A stretch of 64,000 bases of DNA from Pontibacter arcticus (lineage in GTDB: Bacteria > Bacteroidota > Bacteroidia > Cytophagales > Hymenobacteraceae): the NCBI RefSeq assembly GCF_003284895.1, contig NZ_QMDV01000004.1, positions 2,501 to 66,500 on the forward strand, in the 5' to 3' direction. Shown here piece by piece: positions 43,320-53,099 of this stretch. A program made the position numbers and the translations under genes. Under the pieces are notes generated by a model. The model did no database searches, was not told the origin of the DNA, and saw nothing but the letters and a program-made list of their open reading frames with translations. Within the stretch, counting starts at the first letter, position 1, and each line of letters starts with the position of its first letter.

Positions 43320-43332
43320 CAGTTTTACGTTA

Positions 43333-43513
43333 TCCAACCACCCGCAGCCCCTCCTTGTCTAAGGCGGGGAGTCTGCTATCCTTTAGTGAAGTATAAATTT
43401 CATAGTTACTGTCTGTTCTATTTATGAAGAAAAGCCTGAGCTATACTTAATAAAGTATAAAACAGTAAGTACAACTCCCCGCCTTAGGCAAGGAGGGGCC
43501 GGGGGTGGTTGGA
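43333..43513. repeat. BIME/MITE-like inverted repeat between nuoK and nuoL
   Basis: 40-bp arms at 43333-43372 and 43474-43513 are inverted copies with 37 of 40 positions matching. Each arm contains TCCAACCACCC, CCCCTCCTTG and AAGGCGGGGAGT, and can itself fold (CCTT/AAGG, CCCC/GGGG). The 101-bp centre is AT-rich and contains three AAGTATA/TATACTT copies. It resembles the dispersed palindromes linked to RAYT transposases; no transposase is in the window. Confidence 0.8.
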
Positions 43514-43569
43514 CTTGGAAGGATGCAATCAAAGCATAAACAATACTTACTATATTAACGCATTATACT

Positions 43570-43577
43570 TACCTTTG
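43570..43577 (+). promoter_or_regulatory. possible -7 element upstream of nuoL
   Basis: TACCTTTG is an exact TAnnTTTG, 31 bp before the nuoL start. It may give nuoL-N separate transcription after the repeat. Confidence 0.4.
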
Positions 43578-43608
43578 CCCGCTGTAAACCGAACTTTAAA
43601 GTATAAAC

Positions 43609-45786
43609 TTGGAGCTTTCCGCACTTTTAAAGCCATTGGCCGCTACACCCCAAACCACGACCGCTCTGGTTGTGTTGCTGTTGCCGCTGCTGGCTTTTTT
43701 AGTTTTGTTTTTCTTCGGTAAACGCCTGCCCCGCCGTGGCGACTGGCTCGGGATTAGCTTTACTACACTTGCTTTTATACTTTCGGTTTACCTGTTCCTG
43801 CAAACCTGGGACACGGCCACTTTCCATACCCGCACTACCTGGTTTAATTTGCCAGGCATTGTTACCGCTGATTTTACTGCTGGCATCCTGATCGATAACC
43901 TGACGGTGCTGATGCTCGTGATCGTAACATTCATCTCTACGTTGGTGCAGCTTTTCTCGGTAGGCTACATGCACGGCGACTCCGGTTACAGCCGTTATTT
44001 TGCTTACCTGGGCTTGTTTACGTTCAGTATGCTGGGTATTGTGCTGGTTGATAACCTGTTGCTGCTTTTCATGTTCTGGGAACTGGTGGGCTTTTCCTCT
44101 TACCTGCTCATCGGGTTCTGGTACGAGCGGCCGGCGGCTATTGAAGCAAACAAAAAAGCTTTTCTGGTAAACAGGGTGGGGGATATTGGTCTGCTGCTTG
44201 GCCTGTTCGCATTTTACACCTATTTCCGCACCTTCGATCTGGAGGCCCTGCGCGCGCTCATCAGTTCCGGCACCTGGACTGATACCGAATTTATACTTCG
44301 CTATACTTTGCAGAATCAGGAATGGCAGGTTGCTATTACGCCGTTATTCCTCACGCTGGCTGGTTTGGGTTTGTTTATGGGCTGTGTTGGCAAATCGGCG
44401 CAGTTTCCGTTGCAAGTATGGTTACCAGATGCCATGCAGGGCCCAACGCCGGTTTCCTCGTTGATACATGCCGCTACCATGGTGGCCGCCGGTGTTTATT
44501 TACTGGCCCGTTGCTACGCTTTTTTTACGGTAGATGCCCTCACCGTGATGGCGATTGTAGGCGCGGTCACAGCTTTACTTGGTGCCATTGCTGCGTTCAC
44601 GCAGTATGATATTAAAGCGGTGCTGGCTTTCTCTACCATCTCGCAATTAGGCTATATGGTGATGGGGATGGGCACAGGCGCACACGATGCATCGCTTTTT
44701 CACCTTACGACGCACGCCTTTTTTAAAGCAGCTCTTTTCCTGAACGCCGGTATCATCATACATGCCATGCACCGCGGGCAGCATTTTGCACACCAGCACA
44801 ACGCCGACCCCCAGGACATCCGGAACATGGGTGGTTTGCGCAAAGTATTGCCCGTTACGTTTTATACTTACTTATTGGCTGCGGCCGCGCTGGTTGGGTT
44901 GCCCTTGTTTTCGGGTTTTCTTTCCAAGGATGCCATACTTTCTGGGAGCTGGGCCTGGGCACAAACCATGAGCGTTGGCGGTAACAAGTTATACTTTGTC
45001 GTGCCGATGATCGGGTTTACGGTGGTGTTACTCACAGCCTATTACATGGGCCGCCATATGTGGTTTATGTTCTTTGGCGGTTTCCGGTTACCGTTTAAGG
45101 TGCAGGAAGTACGTTTGTCGGTTCAGAAAGAAGTTGAAAACGTGATGCTGCTTCCGGTGGTGTTGCTGGCCATACTTTCCTTAGGAATTTTCTTTTCACT
45201 GAATCCACTGAGCTTTGGCAGCAGCTGGCTGATGCAGGGCATCAGCTTAGAGACACTTTCCGCAAAAAGCATCTTATTGGCCCATTCCTTTTTAGAGGCA
45301 CTTATACTTCAAAACCAGGCTAACCAAACAGCGCATCTAATTATCGGTATTTTATCGGCGGTTTTGGGAGTTGCCGGAGTCGGTTTTGCCATCAACAAGT
45401 ATAAAAACCGAACCTCAGAAGCGCTGCAACTTGATGCCCCCACCAGTGCACTGGCCCGCTTGTCTTACAACCATTTTTACCTCGATACTTTCTTCCGGAA
45501 CGTGTTTGTAGCACCCGTGCACCAGGCGGCTAAAGCTTTGTACCGCGTCGATAAACGCGTGATAGATTATACGTTAAATTACGGCAGCAAATGGCTGGTG
45601 GTACTCTCCAAAATGGTTTCGTGGTTCGATAGGTTGTTTGTGGATGGGGCGGTTTGGTTGGTAGCGGCGCTGTCTAAATTTGTTGGCAGATTTGGTCGGC
45701 GCTTACAAAACGGAAAGGTGCAAAGTTATTATGCCTATTCGTTGCTCGGTTTTATTTTGATCATCCTATACATTACCTTGTTTTGA
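43609..45786 (+). CDS. nuoL: NADH-quinone oxidoreductase subunit L
   Basis: 725 residues, longer than E. coli NuoL (613), with a TTG start at 43609. The antiporter-like core includes the lysine/glutamate channel segments FMFWELVGFSSYLLIGFWYERP (about 150-171), GKSAQFPLQVWLPDAMQGPTPVSSLIHAATMVAAGVYLL cut by the usual motifs, and the helix-breaking His/Lys region DIKAVLAFSTISQLGYM. The C-terminal long amphipathic helix that braces the membrane arm is represented by residues about 590-690. It is a proton-pumping subunit of Complex I. Confidence 0.96.
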   Translation: MELSALLKPLAATPQTTTALVVLLLPLLAFLVLFFFGKRLPRRGDWLGISFTTLAFILSVYLFLQTWDTATFHTRTTWFNLPGIVTADFTAGILIDNLTVLMLVIVTFISTLVQLFSVGYMHGDSGYSRYFAYLGLFTFSMLGIVLVDNLLLLFMFWELVGFSSYLLIGFWYERPAAIEANKKAFLVNRVGDIGLLLGLFAFYTYFRTFDLEALRALISSGTWTDTEFILRYTLQNQEWQVAITPLFLTLAGLGLFMGCVGKSAQFPLQVWLPDAMQGPTPVSSLIHAATMVAAGVYLLARCYAFFTVDALTVMAIVGAVTALLGAIAAFTQYDIKAVLAFSTISQLGYMVMGMGTGAHDASLFHLTTHAFFKAALFLNAGIIIHAMHRGQHFAHQHNADPQDIRNMGGLRKVLPVTFYTYLLAAAALVGLPLFSGFLSKDAILSGSWAWAQTMSVGGNKLYFVVPMIGFTVVLLTAYYMGRHMWFMFFGGFRLPFKVQEVRLSVQKEVENVMLLPVVLLAILSLGIFFSLNPLSFGSSWLMQGISLETLSAKSILLAHSFLEALILQNQANQTAHLIIGILSAVLGVAGVGFAINKYKNRTSEALQLDAPTSALARLSYNHFYLDTFFRNVFVAPVHQAAKALYRVDKRVIDYTLNYGSKWLVVLSKMVSWFDRLFVDGAVWLVAALSKFVGRFGRRLQNGKVQSYYAYSLLGFILIILYITLF

Positions 45787-45889
45787 TTGGTAACTTTGGA
45801 TTGAAATGGAGAATAAAAAGATCATCCTTCTCTTATTGATCCGAGACCTGAAGAAGCTTAAGTAATTCAGAATTCATAATTCGTAACTC

Positions 45890-47635
45890 TTGAACGATTT
45901 TATACTTTCCAGCCTGATCTTTTCCCCGTTGCTGGCAGCGCTCGTGGTGCTGCTGTTACCTCTCCGCCTGCAAAAGCTGATAAAAACGATTACGCTGCTG
46001 GGTACGCTGGGGCAAATGGTGCTGGCAATCTGGCTATACATTCAGTTCAATGGGGCAGCTGCTTCGAACGGGCAACAGGGCTACCAGTTTGTTGAAAAGC
46101 TGAACTGGATCGGTTTTTCGCTGGGCACGCTGGGCCGTTTTCAGATCGATTATTTCCTGGGAGTAGATGGTATCAGCGTTAGTATGGTGCTGCTAACGGG
46201 CATTATCGGCGTTATCGGCGTTATCTCTTCCTGGACGATCAAGAAAAATATCAAAGGCTATTTCCTGTTATACCTGTTGCTGCTTACCAGCGTGATGGGC
46301 TGTTTCCTAGCGCTGGATTTTTTCCTGTTCTACCTCTTCTTCGAGTTCATGCTGCTGCCAATGTACTTTCTGATCGGTATCTGGGGGGGGCCGAAACGCG
46401 AATACGCAGCCATCAAGTTCTTTATCTATACATTAGTCGGCTCACTTTTTATCCTGATCGTGATGATCGGGCTGTATACTTCCGTGATTGATCCGCTGGC
46501 TACGGCTACGCAATTAGGCTTGTTAGAAAAAGGCATTCCGCAACCAGATGCTATCCGGCAGGTACAGCAGTTGCTGCAACAAAACATGATCAGCAGCGCC
46601 GACCTGGTACGCACGTTCAGCATCCCGGCCATGATGGAGCCTGCCAATTTTATACCGGGTAGTTTGCTGCATGTGTTGTCGGGTGTGGTGCTCTGGAGTT
46701 TGCCTATCCGTTTTATCGCGTTCCTGTTGCTTTTTGCCGGTTTTGCTATTAAAGTGCCCGTGGTTCCGGTGCATACTTGGTTACCCGATGCGCACGTAGA
46801 AGCGCCAACGCCTATTTCGGTTTTGCTGGCAGCCATACTTCTGAAAGTGGGTGGTTATGGCCTTATCCGTATTGTATATCCTGTTTTCCCGGATGCGGCT
46901 GCTTACTTTGCCGTATTGGTGGGCGGTTTAGGCGTGCTTTCGATTATTTATGGTGCTTTGTGCGCTCTCGCCATGAACGACCTAAAAAAGCTGATCGCCT
47001 ATTCGTCGGTGTCGCATATGGGTTTTGTGCTGCTGGGACTGGCGTCGCTTACCGTAGAAGGCGTGAATGGGGCCGTGTATATGATGTTCAGCCACGGTAT
47101 TATTTCCGCGATGCTGTTCCTGGTGGTTGGTGTTATTTACGACCGTGCCCACGACCGCATGATATTGAATTTCCGGGGATTAGCGAAACGCATGCCAGCT
47201 TATACTACGTTTGTCGTGATTGCATTTTTTGCTTCGCTGGGCTTGCCGGGGTTCTCTGGTTTTATAGCTGAGTTACTGGTATTAGTTGGTGGGTTCAGTG
47301 CACCGGAAATGTCGGGTTTATTGCCACGCTGGCTTACAGTAGTAGCGGTTTTTGGCTTGTTGCTGGCTGCTGCTTATTACCTGTGGGCACTGCAACGCAT
47401 GTTTTTCGGCAAGTACTGGATATTCCCGGAGCTGCGTGAAAAAGCCGTTTTAACAGACCTGAACGCCAGGGAATATCTGATGCTGGTGCCGTTGGCCATA
47501 CTTGCATTGCTGTTCGGAATCTTCCCGCATTTGCTTTTAAACAAGATCGGCACCACCATTACAGGCTTTACCCAAACGGTTCTCCAAAGCGGGCAGGAAC
47601 AGTTGCACATGGTACTATCCACCTGGGTACAATAA
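45890..47635 (+). CDS. nuoM: NADH-quinone oxidoreductase subunit M
   Basis: 581 residues with a TTG start at 45890. Core antiporter motifs: FFLFYLFFEFMLLPMYFLIGIWGG (membrane Glu), KVPVVPVHTWLPDAHVEAPTPISVLLAAILLK and DLKKLIAYSSVSHMGFVLLGL. An extra hydrophilic loop of about 50 residues (around 195-250, GIPQPDAIRQVQQLLQQNMI) makes it longer than E. coli NuoM (509). Such insertions occur in Bacteroidota. It is a proton-pumping subunit. The 100-bp gap from nuoL contains an AATTCAGAATTCATAATTCG repeat-like stretch. Confidence 0.96.
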   Translation: MNDFILSSLIFSPLLAALVVLLLPLRLQKLIKTITLLGTLGQMVLAIWLYIQFNGAAASNGQQGYQFVEKLNWIGFSLGTLGRFQIDYFLGVDGISVSMVLLTGIIGVIGVISSWTIKKNIKGYFLLYLLLLTSVMGCFLALDFFLFYLFFEFMLLPMYFLIGIWGGPKREYAAIKFFIYTLVGSLFILIVMIGLYTSVIDPLATATQLGLLEKGIPQPDAIRQVQQLLQQNMISSADLVRTFSIPAMMEPANFIPGSLLHVLSGVVLWSLPIRFIAFLLLFAGFAIKVPVVPVHTWLPDAHVEAPTPISVLLAAILLKVGGYGLIRIVYPVFPDAAAYFAVLVGGLGVLSIIYGALCALAMNDLKKLIAYSSVSHMGFVLLGLASLTVEGVNGAVYMMFSHGIISAMLFLVVGVIYDRAHDRMILNFRGLAKRMPAYTTFVVIAFFASLGLPGFSGFIAELLVLVGGFSAPEMSGLLPRWLTVVAVFGLLLAAAYYLWALQRMFFGKYWIFPELREKAVLTDLNAREYLMLVPLAILALLFGIFPHLLLNKIGTTITGFTQTVLQSGQEQLHMVLSTWVQ

Positions 47636-47671
47636 AGAAAGCCGGATTTATACTTTAGAATTTAATTATAC

Positions 47672-49186
47672 GTGAACGAACAGGCAGCTTACCTAACCGA
47701 TACAATCAACCGCATTTTTGCCGGTGCCGGTTCGCTGCTGCCCGAGTTGGTGCTGGTATTCTTTTTCCTGTTGCTCGTTACGCTTGATCTGTTCAGGTCT
47801 CAGGCTATCAAAAAGTTATTGCCCTGGATTGCGCTGACCGGATTTTTCGCTACGCTGCTTATTCAGATTTTAGGTGGTTATACTTCCGAAGGTGTGCAGT
47901 TTCTGAACTTGCTGCGTTCCGATGGGCTGGCGCGATATGCGGGTATACTTTTCAGCGCAGCCGGTATTTTTACCGTTTTCCTGTCGTTGCACAACAAACC
48001 GCTCGAGAACCTGAGACAGGGCCGTGGTGAATATTATGCCTTGATCCTGATGCTGGTATTGGGCCTTAACCTGATGGCAAAATCAGTAAACCTGCTCATG
48101 GTTTTTGTAGCCATCGAACTGGTTTCTATTGCCTCCTATATCCTGACTCTCATCATTAAAGAAGATAAACGTGCGGTAGAAGCTGGCCTGAAGTATATTT
48201 TGTACGGAACCCTGGCGGCAGGCGTAATGCTGTACGGCATGTCTTTTTTCTACGGCCTTACCGGTTCACTGGATTATACACTTTCTTCGTTTTGGCAAAG
48301 TTTGCTGGCCGCCGATACGCTGATGGTAACAGTGGCCGCCGTACTTGTTTTTGCCGGTTTTTTCTTCAAAATATCAGCTGCTCCGTTCCATTTCTGGGTA
48401 CCGGATGTATACAGAGGCGCTCCTATGCCAATTGTAGCGCTGTTTTCTACTGGCCCAAAAATAGCTGGCATTATCGTCATACTTCGTTTTGTAGCCGCTT
48501 TCGAAGATCCGGCTCTGGCAACTTCGTTTTTAGATGTGCAGCTTTTTATCGGGATAGCCGCTTTACTAACGTTGGCTGTGGGTAACTTTACGGCTTTGTG
48601 GCAGCAAACGCCGCGCAAGCTGCTGGCTTATTCATCGGTGTCGCATGCGGGGTTTCTGCTGGCAGCCATACTTGCTTTTGGCACCGGTTATACATCCAGC
48701 ATCCTCTTTTACCTGACGGTGCTGCTCTTTATGAACTTCGGTATTTTCCTGTTTTTACAGATAGCCGAAGATAAATTGGATGTGCGCACGCTTTCAGATT
48801 TTGCCGGACTGGGCTGGCTTTACCCGGGCCTGGGTGTGGTGGCTATTTTATACTTATTATCTCTAACAGGTTTGCCTCCTTTGGCAGGCTTTACGGCTAA
48901 GTTGTTTATCTTTAGTAAAATATGGGAAGCTTATAGTGTAAGTAGCCAGCCAATATTGCTTGTCTTATTAATTGCAGGCGTTTTAGTAACAGGCATTGCT
49001 TTGTTTTACTACATCCGAATCCCATACTTCCTTTTCTTTAAAAGGAATCAAACAGAAGAAAAAAAGGTTATTTCACTGTCTAATACACTGCTGCTTGGTA
49101 TGTTTGCATTGCCGTTGCTGGTGCTGTTCTTTAAGCCGGACCTGCTGCTGCAATTTATCCAAAACATACTGGCACAAACACTTTAA
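47672..49186 (+). CDS. nuoN: NADH-quinone oxidoreductase subunit N
   Basis: 504 residues with a GTG start at 47672. Landmarks are the membrane Glu in LLMVFVAIELVSIASYIL, EAGLKYILYGTLAAGVMLYG, KISAAPFHFWVPDVYRGAPMPIVALFS cut at the usual motif, and KLLAYSSVSHAGFLLAAI. It completes the membrane arm of Complex I. It is the last nuo gene; purF starts 8 nt after its stop, so the two may share an mRNA although their functions are unrelated. Confidence 0.95.
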   Translation: MNEQAAYLTDTINRIFAGAGSLLPELVLVFFFLLLVTLDLFRSQAIKKLLPWIALTGFFATLLIQILGGYTSEGVQFLNLLRSDGLARYAGILFSAAGIFTVFLSLHNKPLENLRQGRGEYYALILMLVLGLNLMAKSVNLLMVFVAIELVSIASYILTLIIKEDKRAVEAGLKYILYGTLAAGVMLYGMSFFYGLTGSLDYTLSSFWQSLLAADTLMVTVAAVLVFAGFFFKISAAPFHFWVPDVYRGAPMPIVALFSTGPKIAGIIVILRFVAAFEDPALATSFLDVQLFIGIAALLTLAVGNFTALWQQTPRKLLAYSSVSHAGFLLAAILAFGTGYTSSILFYLTVLLFMNFGIFLFLQIAEDKLDVRTLSDFAGLGWLYPGLGVVAILYLLSLTGLPPLAGFTAKLFIFSKIWEAYSVSSQPILLVLLIAGVLVTGIALFYYIRIPYFLFFKRNQTEEKKVISLSNTLLLGMFALPLLVLFFKPDLLLQFIQNILAQTL

Positions 49187-49194
49187 CTAAGCGA

Positions 49195-51081
49195 ATGAGC
49201 GATTCAATCAAGCACGAGTGCGGCATTGCCCTGATCAGGCTCCGGAAACCAATCGAATATTACGTAGAAAAGTATGGCACCCCCATGTATGGCGTAAACA
49301 AGTTGTACCTGCTGATGCAAAAGCAGCACAACCGTGGTCAGGATGGGGCAGGAGTTGCAAGTATAAAAATAAATGCCGGCCCTGGCATGGAGTATATCAG
49401 CCGTTTCCGTTCTGTTAAAACCCGCGCCATCGACAGCATTTTCGGGAAGATCGGGAAAGAATTTAAAAAGCTGAAAGAAGAGAATCCGGCAAAAGACACT
49501 AGCTGGGTATGGGAAAACATGCCTTTTTTAGGAGATGTGTACTTAGGCCACCTGCGTTACGGTACGCACGGCGTCAATAGCGTAGATAACTGCCACCCGA
49601 TGGTGCGCGAAAACAACTGGCGTAGCCGAAGCCTAGCTGTGGCCGGTAACTTTAACATGACCAACGTAGATGAGCAGTTCCATAAGCTCGTTGCGCTGGG
49701 CCAGCACCCAAAGCATAAAACAGATACCATTACCGTACTGGAAAAGATAGGCCACTTCCTCGATGAAGAAAACCAGGCGCTTTTCGGCTATTATAAAAAC
49801 GACCACTCAAACGTTGAAATAACCAACCTGATTGAGGAGACACTTGATTTACAGCGCGTTTTAAAGCGGGCCTGTAAAGACTTTGACGGTGGTTATGCGA
49901 TGGCGGGCCTTACGGGTTACGGTGCTTCGTTTGTAGTGCGTGATCCGAACGGAATTCGCCCGGCATATTATTATATGGATGATGAAGTGGTGGTGATCGC
50001 TTCTGAAAAACCTGCCATTAAAACCGCTTTTGATGTAGAGTATAGTGCCATCAAAGAAATTACGCCGGGCCATGCCCTGATCGTGGATAAAGCCGGTAAT
50101 CCGGAACTGAAGCAGATCATGGAGCCAGGCGAGCGTACATCGTGCAGTTTTGAGCGCATTTACTTCTCCAGAGGCAACGATCCTGAAATTTACGAAGAGC
50201 GCAAGAACATGGGCAAGCTGCTGTGCAAGCAGATTTTGCAAGCTGTAGATTACGATCTGAAAAACACGGTATTCTCTTATATCCCGAACACTGCCGAAAC
50301 ATCTTGGTTGGGTATGATGAAAGGCATAGAAGATTACCTGCGTGCCTATCGTAAGAAAACTATATTGAACCAGGAGTTATCGGAAGAGCAACTGGACGAA
50401 ATTCTGCAGTTTAAGCCACGCGCCGAAAAACTGGTGATCAAAGATGTAAAGCTTCGCACATTTATCACAGATAACGACAGCCGCGACGACTTGGTGACAC
50501 ACGTGTACGATACGACTTATGAAGTAGTAAAGAAAGGTATTGATACGCTGGTGGTACTGGATGACTCGATCGTGCGTGGCACAACGCTGGAGAAATCTAT
50601 CATTAAGATGTTGGACAAACTGGAGCCGAAGAAGATCATCATCGTTTCTTGTGCGCCGCAGATCCGCTACCCCGATTGCTATGGTATTGATATGTCGAGG
50701 TTAAAGGAGTTTGTTGCTTTCCGTGCGATGCTGGGCCTACTGAAAGATCATAACAGAGAGCATATGCTGCAGGAGGTTTATCAGAAATGTTCGGATGCAG
50801 TTGGCACACCCGCTTTTACAGAAACGAACTATCTGAAAGAAATATACGATCAGTTTACGGCTGATGAAATTTCTGCTAAAGTATCTCAGATCGTGAAAGC
50901 AGCGGATATCAATGCTGAGGTAGAAGTGATTTACCAGCGCATCGAAGACCTGCACCAGGCTTGCCCTAACCACCAAGGCGATTGGTATTTTACAGGTAAC
51001 TATCCAACACCGGGTGGTACAGGTGTGGTGAACAGAGCTTTTATGAATTACATGGAAAACAAAGGCGGAAGAGCTTATTAA
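49195..51081 (+). CDS. purF: amidophosphoribosyltransferase (long Bacteroidota form)
   Basis: 628 residues, about 130 more than typical PurF. The N-terminal nucleophile glutaminase is seen with Cys9 (KHECGIALIRL; the first eight residues would have to be processed for an N-terminal Cys), NRGQDGAGV and LGHLRYGTHG. The phosphoribosyltransferase PRPP loop TLVVLDDSIVRGTT (about 455-468) is intact. It commits PRPP to purine synthesis using glutamine. The extra length lies in the linker (about 160-200) and the C-terminal 100 residues. Bacteroidota often carry this long form beside a shorter PurF, so it may be a paralogue. Confidence 0.9.
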   Translation: MSDSIKHECGIALIRLRKPIEYYVEKYGTPMYGVNKLYLLMQKQHNRGQDGAGVASIKINAGPGMEYISRFRSVKTRAIDSIFGKIGKEFKKLKEENPAKDTSWVWENMPFLGDVYLGHLRYGTHGVNSVDNCHPMVRENNWRSRSLAVAGNFNMTNVDEQFHKLVALGQHPKHKTDTITVLEKIGHFLDEENQALFGYYKNDHSNVEITNLIEETLDLQRVLKRACKDFDGGYAMAGLTGYGASFVVRDPNGIRPAYYYMDDEVVVIASEKPAIKTAFDVEYSAIKEITPGHALIVDKAGNPELKQIMEPGERTSCSFERIYFSRGNDPEIYEERKNMGKLLCKQILQAVDYDLKNTVFSYIPNTAETSWLGMMKGIEDYLRAYRKKTILNQELSEEQLDEILQFKPRAEKLVIKDVKLRTFITDNDSRDDLVTHVYDTTYEVVKKGIDTLVVLDDSIVRGTTLEKSIIKMLDKLEPKKIIIVSCAPQIRYPDCYGIDMSRLKEFVAFRAMLGLLKDHNREHMLQEVYQKCSDAVGTPAFTETNYLKEIYDQFTADEISAKVSQIVKAADINAEVEVIYQRIEDLHQACPNHQGDWYFTGNYPTPGGTGVVNRAFMNYMENKGGRAY

Positions 51082-51104
51082 GTTTCCTTTTTTATAAAAA
51101 TTAT

Positions 51105-51140
51105 AAGACCTGCTTCTTTACCGGAGGCAGGTCTTTTTTT
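51105..51140 (+). terminator. terminator after purF
   Basis: AAGACCTGC ... GCAGGTCTT with a TTTTTTT tail, 24 nt after the stop codon. Confidence 0.9.
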
Positions 51141-51330
51141 ACGCCTATACTTTAACATTCTCATCCTCACATCTACTGTTTCATCCTTTCCAAGCTAAGG
51201 GTAATTAGGATTGAATAACCGTTAGAATATACTGCATCAAAGTATGAACATGAATTGAAAGTATAGCTGTTGATTTGTACTTATTTTATTATCTGAGTTC
51301 TTTTGTTTCTGCTGATTAAATCTGTAATCG

Positions 51331-51365
51331 CTTGAACTTTAAGTTATAGTCTTTAGTTAGCTTGG
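51331..51365 (+). promoter_or_regulatory. possible promoter of the T9SS cargo gene
   Basis: CTTG (51331-51334), a 23-bp spacer and TAGCTTGG (51358-51365) loosely fit TTTG / TAnnTTTG. The remainder of the 51141-51400 gap holds two AAGTATA-type motifs and no ORF. Confidence 0.35.
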
Positions 51366-51400
51366 TATTCAAAATTTTAAATAATTTTAGAAGTATAACT

Positions 51401-52693
51401 ATGGAGCTATTGCAGGTGGGTCGGAGGTTAGTTGGGTTGGTGATTTTAGTAGGGAGTCTTATGCAAACACAAACGGTAAAAGCTCAAATTGCAATGACTA
51501 AATACCTGACTACTTATAGTCAAAATTTTGATGCATTGCCTGCTTCGGGTACTGCAGTGTGGGAAAATGGCACCAGCACGTTAATCCCGGGCTGGACCGT
51601 ACAGCGTACGAAGTCTATAAATACAATTACAGCTAATAACGGCTCTAACAATACAGGAGGCCTTATGAGCTACGGTGCCACTAGCTCAACGGAAAGAGCG
51701 CTTGGCTCTATCGGTTCAGCAACTGCCGGTGAGTTTGCCTGGGGTGTAACGCTTCAGAATAAAACCGGCACCGCCATTACTTCCATAGATGTAAACTTTT
51801 GGGGAGAGCAGTGGCGTGTTTCCAATAAAACCGCTCCTCAACACAAAATTACCTTTTGGTATGCTATCAGTAGCGACAATGCAAGCTTTAACCTTTCTCC
51901 TGCTTCCGATCAAAACTGGATTGAAGTACCTGGTTTAACATTTAGATCGCCTCACTTTTTAATAACAGGAACAATCCTGGATGGGAACGCAACTGCTAAC
52001 AAGCAACAGTTGTCAGGTAATTTAGCTATAACCGTACCCGATGGACATTATGTGATGCTACGCTGGAAAGATGCTGATGAAGTTGAAGCAGACCACGCGC
52101 TAGCGATAGATGACTTCACTGTTTCCTGGAATACGGCCTATGAGCCTGCGCCAATGCCTGTAGAGCTTGCTTCTTTTAAAGCCATAAAGGCGAAAGCCGG
52201 GGTAGAATTAACCTGGCAAACAGCTTCTGAACACCAGAACGATTATTTTCTGGTTGAGCGAAGTACAGATGGTCTAGCTTTTAAAAGTATAGGAAGTATA
52301 AAAGGGCAGGGAACAACGAAAAACAGGCAGGTTTATACTTTCACAGATAAAACACCCGATGTCGGAACGCTGTATTACCGGTTAAAGCAGGTTGATGAAG
52401 ACGAAAGTTTTACCTATTCTAATGTGGTGCAGGTATACAGCCAGCTGCTAAGTAAGCCACTGGTTTACCCAACTATTGTATCGCAGGAAGTATACATTGC
52501 AATTGAACAACCCCAACATATAAATCAGTTAACTATACTTAATAAAGCCGGCAAAACAGTTCTGACGCAGCATTCAAAAGTAGGAGAGCAGACTTATACT
52601 ATAAATGTAGCTGATCTGAAGGCTGGCAGTTACTTTCTGGTAATTATGAATGGGAGTGGCAAAAAGCAGGTAAGGCGCTTTGTAAAAAACTGA
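51401..52693 (+). CDS. secreted protein with type IX sorting domain
   Basis: 430 residues from the start at 51401 (MELLQVGRRLVGLVILV), which restores a normal signal peptide ending near VKAQ. An in-frame ATG 39 nt upstream adds a hydrophilic tail in front of the signal. The body is a beta-sandwich-like region (about 35-245) typical of Bacteroidota cell-surface proteins (YSQNFDALPASGTAVWENGT). A fibronectin-like stretch (VELASFKAIKAKAGVELTWQTASEHQNDYFLVERS) and a C-terminal sorting domain (about 350-430: VYPTIVSQEVYIAIE ... GKTVLTQ ... LKAGSYFLVIMNGSGKKQVRRFVKN cut in motif) follow. It is a predicted T9SS substrate. Ligand and activity are unknown. Confidence 0.82.
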   Translation: MELLQVGRRLVGLVILVGSLMQTQTVKAQIAMTKYLTTYSQNFDALPASGTAVWENGTSTLIPGWTVQRTKSINTITANNGSNNTGGLMSYGATSSTERALGSIGSATAGEFAWGVTLQNKTGTAITSIDVNFWGEQWRVSNKTAPQHKITFWYAISSDNASFNLSPASDQNWIEVPGLTFRSPHFLITGTILDGNATANKQQLSGNLAITVPDGHYVMLRWKDADEVEADHALAIDDFTVSWNTAYEPAPMPVELASFKAIKAKAGVELTWQTASEHQNDYFLVERSTDGLAFKSIGSIKGQGTTKNRQVYTFTDKTPDVGTLYYRLKQVDEDESFTYSNVVQVYSQLLSKPLVYPTIVSQEVYIAIEQPQHINQLTILNKAGKTVLTQHSKVGEQTYTINVADLKAGSYFLVIMNGSGKKQVRRFVKN

Positions 52694-52701
52694 TAAGACC
52701 C

Positions 52702-52747
52702 ATAAAAGCGAAGGGCTACCAACTTGTTGGTAGCCCTTCGCTTTTAT
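52702..52747. terminator. bidirectional terminator
   Basis: A 21-bp perfect stem containing AAAAGCGAAGGGCTACCAA and its complement, with a 4-nt loop. It lies between the convergent cargo gene and iscA. Confidence 0.9.
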
Positions 52748-52760
52748 AAAGTATAAATTT

Positions 52761-53087
52761 TTAAACAGAGAAGCTATCGCCGCAGCCGCAGGTACGGGAA
52801 GCGTTCGGGTTGTTGAAGTAAAAACCTTTCCCATTCAGGCCATCCGAAAAATCAAGTTCGGTACCGGCTAAGTATAAAAAGCTTTTCATATCAACTACCA
52901 CTTTTACGCCTTTGTCTTCAAACTCCTGGTCCATCGGTTTTACCTCGTCATCAAAGTCAAGGTTATAGGATAAACCGGAGCAACCGCCACCTGCAACAGA
53001 TGCACGCAGGCGAAAGGTATCATCTAACTGCGCATCCTGCTTCAGTTTGACTACTTTTTCTTTTGCTTTATCTGAAACTGTGATCAT
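52761..53087 (-). CDS. iscA: HesB/IscA-type iron-sulfur cluster assembly protein
   Basis: 108 residues. The three conserved Cys are in place: AGGGCSGLSY (about 33-42) and the C-terminal CGCGDSFSV. It is an A-type carrier delivering Fe-S clusters to target proteins such as the Complex I subunits encoded nearby. It is the last gene of the minus-strand isc cluster (iscS, iscU, a hypothetical gene, iscA), 12 nt after the hypothetical gene. Confidence 0.94.
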   Translation of the reverse strand: MITVSDKAKEKVVKLKQDAQLDDTFRLRASVAGGGCSGLSYNLDFDDEVKPMDQEFEDKGVKVVVDMKSFLYLAGTELDFSDGLNGKGFYFNNPNASRTCGCGDSFSV

Positions 53088-53099
53088 AATAAGTATAAA

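Noticed and set aside
45806-45865. 19-codon ORF rich in Lys, Leu and Ile between nuoL and nuoM
   Set aside because: Too short, without hairpin or promoter; it may be a relic but nothing supports it.
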